Shown: positions 1 to 8,275 of the stretch, piece by piece
Position numbering within the stretch: the stretch's first letter is position 1
How the letters are laid out: each line of letters begins with the position of its first letter
DNA from: Streptococcus parauberis NCFD 2020
GTDB taxonomy: Bacteria; Bacillota; Bacilli; Lactobacillales; Streptococcaceae
Assembly: GCF_000187935.1 (NCBI RefSeq)
Contig: NZ_AEUT02000001.1
Location: forward strand, 930,001 to 994,000
Length of the DNA: 64,000 nt
Reading direction: 5' to 3'
Translations under genes and position numbers: made by a program
The notes under the pieces: generated by a model
The model's database searches: none
What the model saw: the letters and a program-made list of their open reading frames with translations, nothing else
What the model was told of the DNA's origin: nothing

Positions 1-1877
1 CTAATTGAAACATTTGTTCCAACTAATCCTTTACCAGTCGCAAAGCCACTTGAACTATTTACAACTTGATAAAATCCTTCTTGGATGATTGCCATTTCTT
101 GATCTGAGATATTGACTTTATTTAATTCTTTGCCAGTTATTGTATTGTTTAATCGACCTAAATTATCTTTTTCGCTTTTAGCTGGATCAGTCGTATCCTC
201 ATAGATACCATCGACTAAATGCGGAGCGATTCTTTTACCACCATTAGCAACTGTTGAAACATATTGGGCCAATTGCATTGTTGTATAGTTATCATACTGA
301 CCAAAAGCTTCTGTAATTACATTTGAAACCGTATAGTCTTTGGTTAAAAATCCTAATGACTCACCTGGTAAATCGATTCCCGTACTTGTTCCAAGACCAA
401 ATTCTGCATAGGTCTTACGAAGCTGAGACATTGCTGTTTTCATCCCATCAGTCATCAAGGCCATACCTGTGTGATACTCCTGACCCATCATTTTTAAAGC
501 CACTTGTACCATATATGTATTTGATGAATATTCTAAGGCTTGGACTGCAGATATATTTTGTTGACCAGCTGTAAACCATGAATTTATAGGTTTTGAATTA
601 CCAAATTGGATTGGTTGATCGGTTAATATTTGATTTCCTGAAATCACACCATTTTCCCAACCAGATGCCAAGGTTGCACCTTTGACAACAGATCCTGGTG
701 TAAAGACATTGGTAATAGTTCCGAGGGCATCTTTTTGTAATTGATTGGTATCCCTATCATGCACCAATCCGGTCATAGCAAGTACGGATCCTGTTTGCGG
801 ATTGATTGCAACAGCATAAGCACCTTCGGAATATTTCCCAGACCCTGAAGCTATTTCAGCCTGCAGATGTTTTTTGACAATATTATCAACATCTTTTTGA
901 AAATCTAAGGAAATTGACAGTTTAATATTTTTACCAACTTGTCCTTTGTGTTTGATTTTATTGGAAATAATTTTACCAGATTTATTTGTTTTAATTTGTC
1001 TTATTTCATGTTGCCCTTGAAGGATATCTTCATATGCTTTTTCAAGATATGAAGTACCAACTCGATCATCTAAGGAATAGCCCTTTTTGATATAGCTGTC
1101 TGCTTCTTCTTGAGGAAGTCCAGCTTCTCGACTGGAAACTTTACCAATAATCGACGTTAAACTAGCATCTTCAATTTTACGATTCCAATCTGTCGCGACC
1201 GAAATACCTGGGAGCTTGCTTTTATTGGCAATAAGATAAGCAATTTCTTCTTCACTTAAATCTTGTGTTTTTAATGTGATTGTGTCAAAAGTTGCAACAC
1301 TATTCATCTGATTAAAAATAGCAATTTCTTTAAGATCTTCTTTTGAATAATTTAACTCTGACTCTGTAATAGAATCAACTGCATTATTATAAACTTGGCT
1401 CTCTTTTAGACCATTTCCATAATTATCAAATTTCTTCTTTTGGGGTAATTTTTCGACTACTTTTGCATAAATTTCTGGATCCGCTAAATAGAAATCAATT
1501 TTAGCTCGTTTTGAAACCTTTGCTTCAGGATAATCGACATATCCTGCTAAATCCTTAACTAACTGCTTCATTTCTTTAGTACTGATTTTAGGACTGCGTG
1601 TAAATGAAACAACATCTTTTATATCATTTGAAACAAGAATTTTCCCATCTCGATCAAATATCTTTCCCCTTGGATTAGAGGTCTTTATATTATAAACCGT
1701 GGATGATTTTAATTTTGCATCATAAAATGCTTTATTTTGAATTTGCATTACTGCCAAACGGAGTATCAATGCAGTGAATAATAGAACAATAATTAGAAAA
1801 AGGATGTGAATTCGGTTGGTAATACTAGCTGTTTTTTTTGATATTGTTTTCGATTCAAATTTTTCTTTGATGACCAA
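1..1877 (-). CDS. pbp2B: Penicillin-binding protein 2B (class B transpeptidase), 3' end beyond the window
   Basis: Class B PBPs cross-link septal and peripheral peptidoglycan from outside the membrane. The reading frame starts with a short cytoplasmic tail, one membrane anchor (about residues 25-45), a dimerisation region, then the transpeptidase domain. The catalytic motif SVVK lies near residue 396 and the SSN motif in YSSNTYM near residue 450. The KTG motif is expected just past base 1 and is missing because the window ends. Overall it matches pneumococcal PBP2B in long segments such as YNNAVDS, GYSLDDRVGTSYLEK and LEYSSNTYMVQ. No ATG is usable before the anchor. I chose TTG at 1875-1877 behind AAAGGAGG, although the spacing is very short. 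Family assignment is firm; the start is not. Confidence 0.93.
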   Translation of the reverse strand, partial: MVIKEKFESKTISKKTASITNRIHILFLIIVLLFTALILRLAVMQIQNKAFYDAKLKSSTVYNIKTSNPRGKIFDRDGKILVSNDIKDVVSFTRSPKISTKEMKQLVKDLAGYVDYPEAKVSKRAKIDFYLADPEIYAKVVEKLPQKKKFDNYGNGLKESQVYNNAVDSITESELNYSKEDLKEIAIFNQMNSVATFDTITLKTQDLSEEEIAYLIANKSKLPGISVATDWNRKIEDASLTSIIGKVSSREAGLPQEEADSYIKKGYSLDDRVGTSYLEKAYEDILQGQHEIRQIKTNKSGKIISNKIKHKGQVGKNIKLSISLDFQKDVDNIVKKHLQAEIASGSGKYSEGAYAVAINPQTGSVLAMTGLVHDRDTNQLQKDALGTITNVFTPGSVVKGATLASGWENGVISGNQILTDQPIQFGNSKPINSWFTAGQQNISAVQALEYSSNTYMVQVALKMMGQEYHTGMALMTDGMKTAMSQLRKTYAEFGLGTSTGIDLPGESLGFLTKDYTVSNVITEAFGQYDNYTTMQLAQYVSTVANGGKRIAPHLVDGIYEDTTDPAKSEKDNLGRLNNTITGKELNKVNISDQEMAIIQEGFYQVVNSSSGFATGKGLVGTNVSI

Positions 1878-1929
1878 AACCTCCTTTTTACTATCTTTAT
1901 TATTTTAACATAAATTGATAAAAATAAGA

Positions 1930-1961
1930 CCGAGAATAAATTCTCGGCCAAAAATTTTTTT
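1930..1961. terminator. Bidirectional rho-independent terminator between focA-like gene and pbp2B
   Basis: Perfect inverted repeat CCGAGAAT / ATTCTCGG (1930-1937, 1940-1947). It has T-rich tracts on both sides, so it can stop leftward transcription of the formate/nitrite channel gene that ends at 1974. Confidence 0.75.
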
Positions 1962-1973
1962 AGGGCACCTTGG

Positions 1974-2744
1974 TTAATCATTATGTTTATGGGTAAAAGC
2001 AAAATAGTAAAATAAACTAACAAAAACGGCTCCACCTATTATATTTCCTAAATAAACAAAAGAAAAATTTTGGATAAACTCAAGCCAGGTTGCACCTTTT
2101 TCAAAGATTGCAGCAGGGATGACAAAGGCGTTAGCGACGCTATGTTGGAAACCTAAAGCAACGAATGTCATAACAGGGAACCAGATTCCTAAAATTTTGC
2201 CAGAGGCATCTTCAGCGCCATAATTGAGCCACAATGCCAAACCAACAAACCAATTACAGCCAATTCCAGAAACAAAGGCTTGTAGCGGGCTAGCAGCGAT
2301 TTTCGCATGTGCTACTTCGATTACTTCTTCTTTAAAAATTCCTGTCGACGTTAAACCTAAAAAGTGACCAAAAACAAAGGCTACAAAAAAGGCGCCAATC
2401 AAATTAAAAATGGTAATGACTAACCAGTTTTTAAGCAGGTCAGAAATGCTGATTTTCTTCGAAAAGAAAGTAGCTGACACGGCCATCATATTTCCAGTAA
2501 TTAATTCTCCACCAGCCATTAAAATGATAATCAAACCAATTGGAAAAGCACATGCTCCCAGGATACTCGAAAAACTACCAAATGCTTCTAAACCACTGGC
2601 TGCAATCCGTACGTAAAGTAAGTAGCCTAAGCTGATCATTGCTCCACCGATGAAACCTAAAATAGCTTTTGCTAAAAATGGTTTTTCGATTTTATGATGG
2701 CCTGTTTCAATTGTTGCCGCTAATATCATATCTGGACTTTTCAT
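1974..2744 (-). CDS. Formate/nitrite transporter family channel (FocA/NirC type)
   Basis: This integral membrane channel family moves formate, nitrite or similar small anions, probably formate exchange during mixed-acid fermentation in a streptococcus (inference). The 256-residue product shows about six hydrophobic segments and typical FNT stretches: the ELITGNMMAV region around residue 80-90 and a second half with GCNWFVGLALW and GFQHSVANAF. The longer open frame reaches back to 2813, but that codon lies in the -35 region. The ATG at 2744 follows AGGAGA, and the protein then begins MKSPDMILAA. It is a single gene with its own promoter and a terminator on the far side. The exact substrate cannot be read from sequence. 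Confidence 0.88.
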   Translation of the reverse strand: MKSPDMILAATIETGHHKIEKPFLAKAILGFIGGAMISLGYLLYVRIAASGLEAFGSFSSILGACAFPIGLIIILMAGGELITGNMMAVSATFFSKKISISDLLKNWLVITIFNLIGAFFVAFVFGHFLGLTSTGIFKEEVIEVAHAKIAASPLQAFVSGIGCNWFVGLALWLNYGAEDASGKILGIWFPVMTFVALGFQHSVANAFVIPAAIFEKGATWLEFIQNFSFVYLGNIIGGAVFVSLFYYFAFTHKHND

Positions 2745-2784
2745 ATTATCTCCTATTGTTACAACACTCACAAATGCATAAACT

Positions 2785-2813
2785 AATATACCAGTTAAAT
2801 AAAAAAAATGCAA
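2785..2813 (-). promoter_or_regulatory. Promoter of the formate/nitrite channel gene
   Basis: On the minus strand, -35 TTGCAT (2813-2808) and -10 TATATT (2790-2785) are separated by exactly 17 bases. This gives a leader of about 35 bases before the ATG at 2744. Confidence 0.65.
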
Positions 2814-2845
2814 GCCCTTCCAGAAAGAAACTTACACTTTTTATA

Positions 2846-3388
2846 TTATAATGGTTTAATATTAAGTCCGATTCTAGTAAGTATGATATTCCAAAGACTA
2901 AGAGCCAAGTAGAAATCAACTAAGCCATGTACTATAGTGCCCAATCCCACCAATGAAAAGATTGACCAGATATAACCAACATCAGGAGATTGTCCACTTG
3001 TAAATAAGAGTACAACGAGAAACTCTCCTAGCCCATGGATGATATTAATAAATAAGGCGAATGGCAAAGCTTTTATGGGTGATGAGATTTGTGATTGATG
3101 ATTTCGAATGTAAAAGGCAGCAATCAAAGTGAAGAAAATCTGTGAAAAAGCTCTAAGAACAATTACAAAGGGAAATCCTGCTAGAAAAAATCCTAATGTT
3201 GTCCCCAGACTTACAAAGATTGCTACTGCTGGTGAAATAAAAATTGCTAAAAATAATGGGACATGACTGGCTAAGGTGTAAGATGCAGGACCAATAATTA
3301 TTTTAACTGGCATAATCATTGGAATCAAAATCCCAAATGCTACTAAAATTGATGAATAGGCAATTGTTTGTGTTGATTTATTAGTCAT
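2846..3388 (-). CDS. niaX: Predicted niacin transporter NiaX (ECF-type S component)
   Basis: The product is a 180-residue, very hydrophobic protein with five to six membrane segments and few charges, as expected of the substrate-binding S component of an energy-coupling factor vitamin transporter. NiaX is the niacin-specific member in streptococci and is controlled by NiaR (known of the family). Here it lies directly downstream of niaR, with a large palindrome between the two genes. That context supports niacin rather than another vitamin. The ATG at 3388 follows AAAGGAGA. The ECF energising module (EcfAAT) is not in this window. Substrate assignment is by family and context. Confidence 0.85.
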   Translation of the reverse strand: MTNKSTQTIAYSSILVAFGILIPMIMPVKIIIGPASYTLASHVPLFLAIFISPAVAIFVSLGTTLGFFLAGFPFVIVLRAFSQIFFTLIAAFYIRNHQSQISSPIKALPFALFINIIHGLGEFLVVLLFTSGQSPDVGYIWSIFSLVGLGTIVHGLVDFYLALSLWNIILTRIGLNIKPL

Positions 3389-3407
3389 AAAATCTCCTTT
3401 TTATCAT

Positions 3408-3454
3408 ATTATAAAGCAAAAACCATACAGGTGTCAAGACACCTGTATGGTTTT
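3408..3454. promoter_or_regulatory. niaX promoter overlapping a perfect palindrome, likely NiaR operator and partial terminator of niaR
   Basis: Arms AAAACCATACAGGTGTC (3419-3435) and its exact complement (3438-3454) are separated by two bases. On the minus strand the centre contains -35 TTGACA (3437-3432), followed after 18 bases by -10 TATAAT (3413-3408). A protein bound at the palindrome would cover the -35 hexamer. The GGTGTC-NN-GACACC core resembles the known NiaR/YrxA box (recalled, not searched). The right arm runs into the niaR stop codon, and a short T run follows the hairpin, so it may also end niaR transcripts. Confidence 0.8.
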
Positions 3455-3974
3455 ATTTATTGATATAAAGAATGTTTCTATGCGCTAACTTTTTTTTAAT
3501 CATTTCAAATTGCTCTTGACTTGGGCAAGAAATAAGATGACTATGCAGTCCATTAGTTAAACTAGATAGTAATTCAGCTTGTTCATGATTTACCTTATAT
3601 ATAAAGTCTATAATATCTTCTTTAGATTTAATATTCAATGACGCAACTAACATGCCATAGATAGGGTGTTCTACTTCAACTGTCGAGACAACTCCTCCAT
3701 GAGAAATAATGATATCCAATTCATCTTCAGTCATTTCAATGCTATGTTGACAAACAATTCTACCAGTAAAATTACTATTAGTTAGCAGTTGATTCATCTG
3801 ATAACCTCTTGGTGTAGATAATATATCAACTTGTGAAGCCCTCAAAATAGCAATATCACCCACTATAATTTGTCGACTGACACCAAATTCCTCAGCAAGA
3901 TAGCTTGCCGATAAGGCCGTAACACTTTTTTCAAGCATACCTAAAATCTGTTGTCTACGTTCTTTGGCTTTCAT
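3453..3974 (-). CDS. niaR: NiaR transcriptional repressor of niacin uptake
   Basis: NiaR (YrxA family) represses NAD-precursor genes when niacin is present. The 173-residue product has an N-terminal winged helix-turn-helix (about residues 1-60, RRQQILGMLEK to SRQIIVGDIAILR). A C-terminal 3H domain follows, named for conserved histidines that bind metal; candidates are visible in QHSIEMT, ISHGGVV, EHPIYG and HSHLIS. The open frame extends to 4016, but the start MKAKERRQQ at 3974 fits the family and has a GAGG-type ribosome site. It is co-oriented with niaX, its probable target, which follows the palindrome at 3419-3454. Confidence 0.9.
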   Translation of the reverse strand: MKAKERRQQILGMLEKSVTALSASYLAEEFGVSRQIIVGDIAILRASQVDILSTPRGYQMNQLLTNSNFTGRIVCQHSIEMTEDELDIIISHGGVVSTVEVEHPIYGMLVASLNIKSKEDIIDFIYKVNHEQAELLSSLTNGLHSHLISCPSQEQFEMIKKKLAHRNILYINK

Positions 3975-4035
3975 TGGATTACCTCGCTTTCCCATTATCA
4001 TCATACCATAAATCAATTTGAGTTTAAATCAAAAT

Positions 4036-4062
4036 AAAAAACCAAGCCTGGCTTGGTTTTTA
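4036..4062. terminator. Terminator of gpmA
   Basis: Inverted repeat AACCAAGCC / GGCTTGGTT is flanked by A and T runs. It lies just past the gpmA stop codon and is symmetrical, so it can act in both directions. Confidence 0.75.
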
Positions 4063-4067
4063 CGATA

Positions 4068-4760
4068 TTATTTACCTAAATAGTATTCAGCAGTAATATT
4101 TAATTTCTCATCTAATTCAAAAACTAATGGTGGGAAGTTTGGAATTTCAACATTCATAATTTCATCATCAGATAAGCCTTTAATATGCTTAACAATGGCA
4201 CGAATTGAGTTACCATGTGCTCCTACGAAAACATTTTTACCTTCTAATAAAGTTGGTGCAATTGTTTCTTCCCAGAAAGGTAATGCACGTTCTAAAGTGA
4301 TTTTTAAGTTTTCTGCATCAGGAATCAATGCAGGATCAACGTCAGCATAACGACGATCAGTATGTGCTGAGTATTGGTCATCTTTAGGCATTGCTGGAGG
4401 CAATACATCATAAGAACGACGCCAGATATGAACTTGTTCGTCACCAAATTCTTCAGCTGCTTCTGCTTTATTTTTACCAGTAAGAGCACCATAGTGACGC
4501 TCATTTAAACGCCAAGATTTTTCAACTGGTAACCAAAGTTGATCAGAATACTCAAGTGCTAAATTTGTTGTTTTGATAGCACGCGTTAAAACTGAAGTAT
4601 AAGCTTTATCAAAAGTAATTCCTGCTTCTTTAATTAATTTACCAGCATCAATAGCTTGTTGTGTACCTTTTTCTGAAAGATCAACGTCAGCCCATCCTGT
4701 AAAGAGGTTAGCTTTGTTCCATTCTGACTCACCGTGGCGAGCGAAAACCAATTTTACCAT
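4068..4760 (-). CDS. gpmA: 2,3-bisphosphoglycerate-dependent phosphoglycerate mutase
   Basis: It interconverts 3- and 2-phosphoglycerate in glycolysis in the cytosol. The 230-residue length is typical. The phosphohistidine motif RHGESEWN begins at residue 8, with His9 the phosphorylated residue. The second catalytic histidine is in [10 protein letters not shown]. The stretches [12 protein letters not shown] and RHYGALTG are characteristic of the dPGM branch. The ATG at 4760 has AAAGGAGAT upstream. It is monocistronic: a terminator follows, and niaR further downstream starts separately. Identification is secure. Confidence 0.97.
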   Translation of the reverse strand: MVKLVFARHGESEWNKANLFTGWADVDLSEKGTQQAIDAGKLIKEAGITFDKAYTSVLTRAIKTTNLALEYSDQLWLPVEKSWRLNERHYGALTGKNKAEAAEEFGDEQVHIWRRSYDVLPPAMPKDDQYSAHTDRRYADVDPALIPDAENLKITLERALPFWEETIAPTLLEGKNVFVGAHGNSIRAIVKHIKGLSDDEIMNVEIPNFPPLVFELDEKLNITAEYYLGK

Positions 4761-4934
4761 TAGTTAATATCTCCTTTTATTTTAGGTTTAAACCTAGTAC
4801 ATCTACTATTTTACAAAATTAAGTACAAAAAAGCTAGTGGATAATGGTTGTTTTTGAAAACTCTATTGAGATTATCATGAAAATATAAATAGTTCGTCTT
4901 TTTAGAGAAATCTGATTACAGATTAAAAATTTTC

Positions 4935-4963
4935 TTGCTAATCATCTGACCAAGTGATAAAAT
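4935..4963 (+). promoter_or_regulatory. pyrD promoter
   Basis: -35 TTGCTA (4935-4940) and -10 TAAAAT (4958-4963) are 17 bases apart. The transcript would start near 4970, about 25 bases before the pyrD ATG. I saw no PyrR-type attenuator in this short leader. Confidence 0.65.
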
Positions 4964-4994
4964 AGAAAAAATTTGTCAAAATTTGGAGGAAATT

Positions 4995-5930
4995 ATGATT
5001 TCAACAGCAACACAAATTTCAAATATTACATTTGATAATTGTTTAATGAATGCCGCTGGTGTCTATTGTATGACCAAGGAAGAACTGATGGAAATCGAGA
5101 ATTCTTTGGCTGGATCATTTGTCACTAAAACAGGAACTTTAGAAAAAAGAGATGGCAATCCTGAACCACGTTATGCTGTAACAGAACTTGGATCAATTAA
5201 TTCAATGGGCTTGCCAAATCTTGGTTTCCAATATTACTTAGATTTTGTCATTGAATTGGCAAAAGTGCAAAATAGTAAAAATCATTTTCTTTCTGTTGTT
5301 GGACTCTCACCTGATGACACTGATACCATCTTAAAAACAATCCAAGAGTCAGATTATCAAGGATTAGTTGAATTAAATCTATCTTGTCCAAATGTACCTG
5401 GAAAACCCCAAATTGCCTATGATTTCGAAATGACCCATTCACTCCTGACAGAAGTATTTAGCTATTTCACCAAACCTCTTGGCGTTAAGTTGCCACCATA
5501 TTTTGACATTGTCCATTTTGACCAAGCAGCTGAAATCTTTAATCAATTCCCATTAGCCTTTGTCAATTGTGTCAACTCAGTCGGAAACGGTCTTGTAATT
5601 GAAGATGAATCAGTTGTTATAAAACCCAAAACCGGTTTTGGAGGGATCGGTGGCGATTATATTAAACCAACTGCTTTAGCAAACGTCCATGCTTTCTACC
5701 AGCGTCTTAATCCTTCTATTCAAATCGTTGGCACTGGCGGTGTTAAAAACGGTCGCGATGCCTTTGAACATATCCTCTGTGGGGCGAGTATGGTCCAAAT
5801 TGGCACAGCTTTACATGAAGAAGGACCAGAAATCTTTAATCGTATAACTGAAGAATTAAGAGTCATCATGAAAGAAAAAGGCTATCAAACAATTGAAGAT
5901 TTCCGAGGAAAATTACATTATCTAAAATAA
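4995..5930 (+). CDS. pyrD: Dihydroorotate dehydrogenase class 1A (fumarate-linked)
   Basis: It oxidises dihydroorotate to orotate in pyrimidine synthesis. Class 1A enzymes are soluble homodimers that reduce fumarate. The 311-residue length, and the catalytic cysteine at residue 131 in [13 protein letters not shown], match the Lactococcus DHODA type rather than the quinone or NAD types. Flavin-site stretches include [10 protein letters not shown] and [12 protein letters not shown] near the C terminus. An in-frame TTG at 4983 exists, but it lies inside the ribosome site TTGGAGGAAATT, so ATG 4995 is the start. It is a single gene, not adjacent to other pyr genes here. Confidence 0.96.
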   Translation: MISTATQISNITFDNCLMNAAGVYCMTKEELMEIENSLAGSFVTKTGTLEKRDGNPEPRYAVTELGSINSMGLPNLGFQYYLDFVIELAKVQNSKNHFLSVVGLSPDDTDTILKTIQESDYQGLVELNLSCPNVPGKPQIAYDFEMTHSLLTEVFSYFTKPLGVKLPPYFDIVHFDQAAEIFNQFPLAFVNCVNSVGNGLVIEDESVVIKPKTGFGGIGGDYIKPTALANVHAFYQRLNPSIQIVGTGGVKNGRDAFEHILCGASMVQIGTALHEEGPEIFNRITEELRVIMKEKGYQTIEDFRGKLHYLK

Positions 5931-5932
5931 AA

Positions 5933-5961
5933 AAAAGAGATTACTTAAAGTAGTCTCTTTT
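5933..5961. terminator. Bidirectional terminator between pyrD and a convergent small ORF
   Basis: Arms AAAAGAGATTACTT (5933-5946) and AAGTAGTCTCTTTT (5948-5961) pair throughout with one G-T wobble. The hairpin ends pyrD from the left. From the right it overlaps the last seven codons of the small minus-strand ORF. Confidence 0.75.
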
Positions 5962-6123
5962 ATATTTAGTTGATTCATCTATTTGTACATCATCACTAAT
6001 TTCAATAATATTGTCATTATCATTCTTAACCTTTTTAGATAAAAATATATCCGAAAGCTTGATAAAAATAATAACTTTGACTATTGAAAAGATAGCAAGA
6101 CCAATTAAAACTGCTTCTAGCAT
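5941..6123 (-). CDS. Small single-pass membrane protein, unknown function
   Basis: I do not recognise this 60-residue product. It begins MLEAVLIGLAIF, with one membrane segment at about residues 3-23, followed by a short basic stretch (SKKVK) and an acidic, Asn/Asp-rich tail (NDNDN, EISDDVQIDE). A GGGGTG element sits six bases before the ATG. A promoter with consensus spacing stands at 6155-6183. It lies downstream of the iron exporter gene with no terminator between them, so read-through from the PerR-type promoter is possible. Its stop codon lies in the shared terminator hairpin with pyrD. Coding status is supported by context and promoter only; similarity is untested. Confidence 0.5.
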   Translation of the reverse strand: MLEAVLIGLAIFSIVKVIIFIKLSDIFLSKKVKNDNDNIIEISDDVQIDESTKYKRDYFK

Positions 6124-6154
6124 ACTATCACCCCATCATAAATCTCCTAGTAAT

Positions 6155-6183
6155 AGTATAAACGCTTTCATATTTATTTTCAA
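6155..6183 (-). promoter_or_regulatory. Promoter for the small membrane ORF
   Basis: On the minus strand, -35 TTGAAA (6183-6178) and -10 TATACT (6160-6155) are separated by 17 bases. The site lies between the end of pmtA and the small ORF. Confidence 0.6.
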
Positions 6184-6191
6184 GTCAATTA

Positions 6192-8045
6192 TTATTGAAA
6201 TCCCAAAAGTCGCATGCCGTTTAATATAACTAAGATAGTTGAACCTTCATGACCGACCACTCCTAGAGGAAGTGTCACAACTTGAAAAACATTGGCAAGA
6301 ATTAATAAAGTGATTACTGACAAGGCAAAGATAATATTTGTTTTAACAATACCTTTCATTTTTCTTGAAAGTTTTATTGAGAATGGAATCTTAGTTAAAT
6401 CATCCATAATAACACTATCCGCACTTTCCATAGCAATATCAGTACCTGTACCAATAGCATATGAAACATCGGCTTGAGCTAAAGCTGGGGCATCATTAAT
6501 ACCATCACCCACCATCGCTACAAAACCATATTTTTCTTTAATTTCTTTAATCCGTGTTACTTTATCTTGAGGCATACAATTAGCAACAACATCATCAATA
6601 CCAAGTTTTTCAGCAACATATGCAGCTGTTTTTTCTTGGTCACCTGTTAACATAACAGTTTTAATTCTCATATCATGTAACATTTTTATGGCTTGACGCG
6701 ATTCTTCTTTAATATCATCTAATAAAGCATAGTAAGCAACAAGTTCAGTACCTTTGCTGACATAAACTAAAGTCTTCCCTTGACCTTCTAATTTTTCAAT
6801 TTCAACTTCAAGATGATTAATATGCTCTACTACTTCAAGAATAAATGTCTTTTTACCAATTCGCCATTCCTGACCTTGATAGTTGAAAACAAAACCTTTT
6901 CCTGAGATTTCATGACTTCCTTCCAAAGTAAGTCGTGGACTATCCTGAGTAAAATCTTGTAAAGCTTTTGAGATTGGGTGTGTTGAAGCTTCCTCTGCTG
7001 TTTTAACAATTGAATCAATAATTGCTTTATCACCTTCATAATGACTATCAACAACTGAAGGTTTACCTTGAGTTAATGTCCCCGTCTTATCCATGACAAC
7101 AGCTCTAATATCACCCATATTGTCAATGATATCTCCACCTTTAATGATCAATCCCTTATGAGCTGCTCGACTAATAGCCGAAAGACTTGCTGGAGAGGAC
7201 GAAGCGACTAATGCACACGGTGAAGCTACTGTTAAGAGAATCATACCACGATAGAAAGCAGTCAACCATTCCCATCCTAAGACAAAATGACAAAAAAGAA
7301 TAAAGAAAGGAACTAGTAGCAAAACAAATTTAACGTAACCATCTTCAAGATTTTCAATAAATGTTGCTGTTTTACTTTTTTGTGTCTGGGCAGATTCTAC
7401 TAAATTAACAATCTTAGCAAATAAAGTATCTTCATTTTCAACAGTTACCAACATATCAATCGTTTGACCTTCATTAATGGTTCCACCAATTAATGCTTGA
7501 CCTCTTTCTTTGTCAACTGTTATAGGCTCTCCAGTTACCATTGATTCATCAAATTGCCCAAATTGACTGATTAATTCTCCATCAATGGGAACTGATTCAC
7601 CTTTACGTACTTGAAGTTTATCGCCAATATGCAAATCTTTTGTTTCAACTTCAACGATTTCATTTTGAACATTATAACGTCGAGCTGTATCTGGTGTTAA
7701 GTTCATTAAAGCAGAAATAGAATCTCTACTTTTTTCCATCGCCATTTCTTCAAGTGTACTTGAAAGAGAAAAAATAAAGATTAACAGTGCACCTTCTAGC
7801 CAATATCCAATAATACCTGCACCAATTGCTGCTAAAATCATAAGGATGTCAACAGATAAATGTTTATATTTTACTAAATCAAGAAGCCCTCCTTTTGCAG
7901 ATTCATAACCCCCAATTAAGAATCCGGCAATAAAAAATCCGGCTGCAAGTTGTGGATGATTACCTAATAATGGTAAGCCAATTAAAATCAAAGCTAGACA
8001 AGCTAAAGTTTCCATTAAATGCATATGTTCTTTAATCCAAGTCAT
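6192..8045 (-). CDS. pmtA: P1B-type metal-exporting ATPase, PmtA-like (probable Fe(II) efflux)
   Basis: This 617-residue P-type ATPase pumps a transition metal out of the cytosol. The phosphorylation motif DKTGTLT has Asp at 319, TGE is at about 171-173, and the hinge GDGINDAPAL is near the C terminus. The membrane motif is SPC (275-277) instead of CPC, and the last helix carries HEGST (599-603). The N-terminal metal-binding domain is absent and there are about six membrane helices. These traits define the P1B-4 subgroup (Co/Fe). In S. pyogenes the orthologue PmtA is a PerR-regulated iron exporter. Two PerR-like boxes at the promoter here agree. ATG 8045 follows GGAGG; the longer TTG start lies in that site. 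Confidence 0.9.
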   Translation of the reverse strand: MTWIKEHMHLMETLACLALILIGLPLLGNHPQLAAGFFIAGFLIGGYESAKGGLLDLVKYKHLSVDILMILAAIGAGIIGYWLEGALLIFIFSLSSTLEEMAMEKSRDSISALMNLTPDTARRYNVQNEIVEVETKDLHIGDKLQVRKGESVPIDGELISQFGQFDESMVTGEPITVDKERGQALIGGTINEGQTIDMLVTVENEDTLFAKIVNLVESAQTQKSKTATFIENLEDGYVKFVLLLVPFFILFCHFVLGWEWLTAFYRGMILLTVASPCALVASSSPASLSAISRAAHKGLIIKGGDIIDNMGDIRAVVMDKTGTLTQGKPSVVDSHYEGDKAIIDSIVKTAEEASTHPISKALQDFTQDSPRLTLEGSHEISGKGFVFNYQGQEWRIGKKTFILEVVEHINHLEVEIEKLEGQGKTLVYVSKGTELVAYYALLDDIKEESRQAIKMLHDMRIKTVMLTGDQEKTAAYVAEKLGIDDVVANCMPQDKVTRIKEIKEKYGFVAMVGDGINDAPALAQADVSYAIGTGTDIAMESADSVIMDDLTKIPFSIKLSRKMKGIVKTNIIFALSVITLLILANVFQVVTLPLGVVGHEGSTILVILNGMRLLGFQ

Positions 8046-8113
8046 TTTTCCCTCCAAAAAACGTAGTTGAAAATCTCATTTGTGTGTATTTTTAAAATTT
8101 TCTTATTTACTTA

Positions 8114-8162
8114 ATTATAATTGTTCTAAATAAAAAAGTCAAGTTATCTAGAATGATTCTAA
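8114..8162 (-). promoter_or_regulatory. pmtA promoter with two PerR-like boxes
   Basis: On the minus strand, -35 TTGACT (8142-8137) and -10 TATAAT (8119-8114) are spaced by 17. One PerR-like palindrome, TAGAATGATTCTA (8149-8161, perfect dyad), lies just upstream of the -35. A second, TTATAATTGTTCTAA (8115-8129), overlaps the -10. Both fit TTATAATNATTATAA-type boxes, the second with 12 of 14 defined positions. Confidence 0.75.
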
Positions 8163-8231
8163 ATAACTTAACCAGCTAAGTATCTTTATCAAATATAAGA
8201 AGCATCGATAATTACATGATCAATAAAAAAA

Positions 8232-8259
8232 GACCAACTAACAAAATTGTTAGTTGGTC
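8232..8259. terminator. Terminator of hup
   Basis: Perfect arms GACCAACTAACAA (8232-8244) and TTGTTAGTTGGTC (8247-8259) are followed, on the minus strand, by a run of six T. It lies 17 bases past the hup stop. Confidence 0.85.
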
Positions 8260-8275
8260 CTTCAAAAATATTAAA

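Noticed and set aside
1793..2035. 80-codon minus-strand frame over the pbp2B/focA junction
   Set aside because: It overlaps both genes in another frame and the terminator, and has no ribosome site; a shadow.
6192..8045. Labelling the metal ATPase as CadA (cadmium)
   Set aside because: It has SPC instead of CPC and lacks the N-terminal metal domain, and its promoter looks PerR-controlled.
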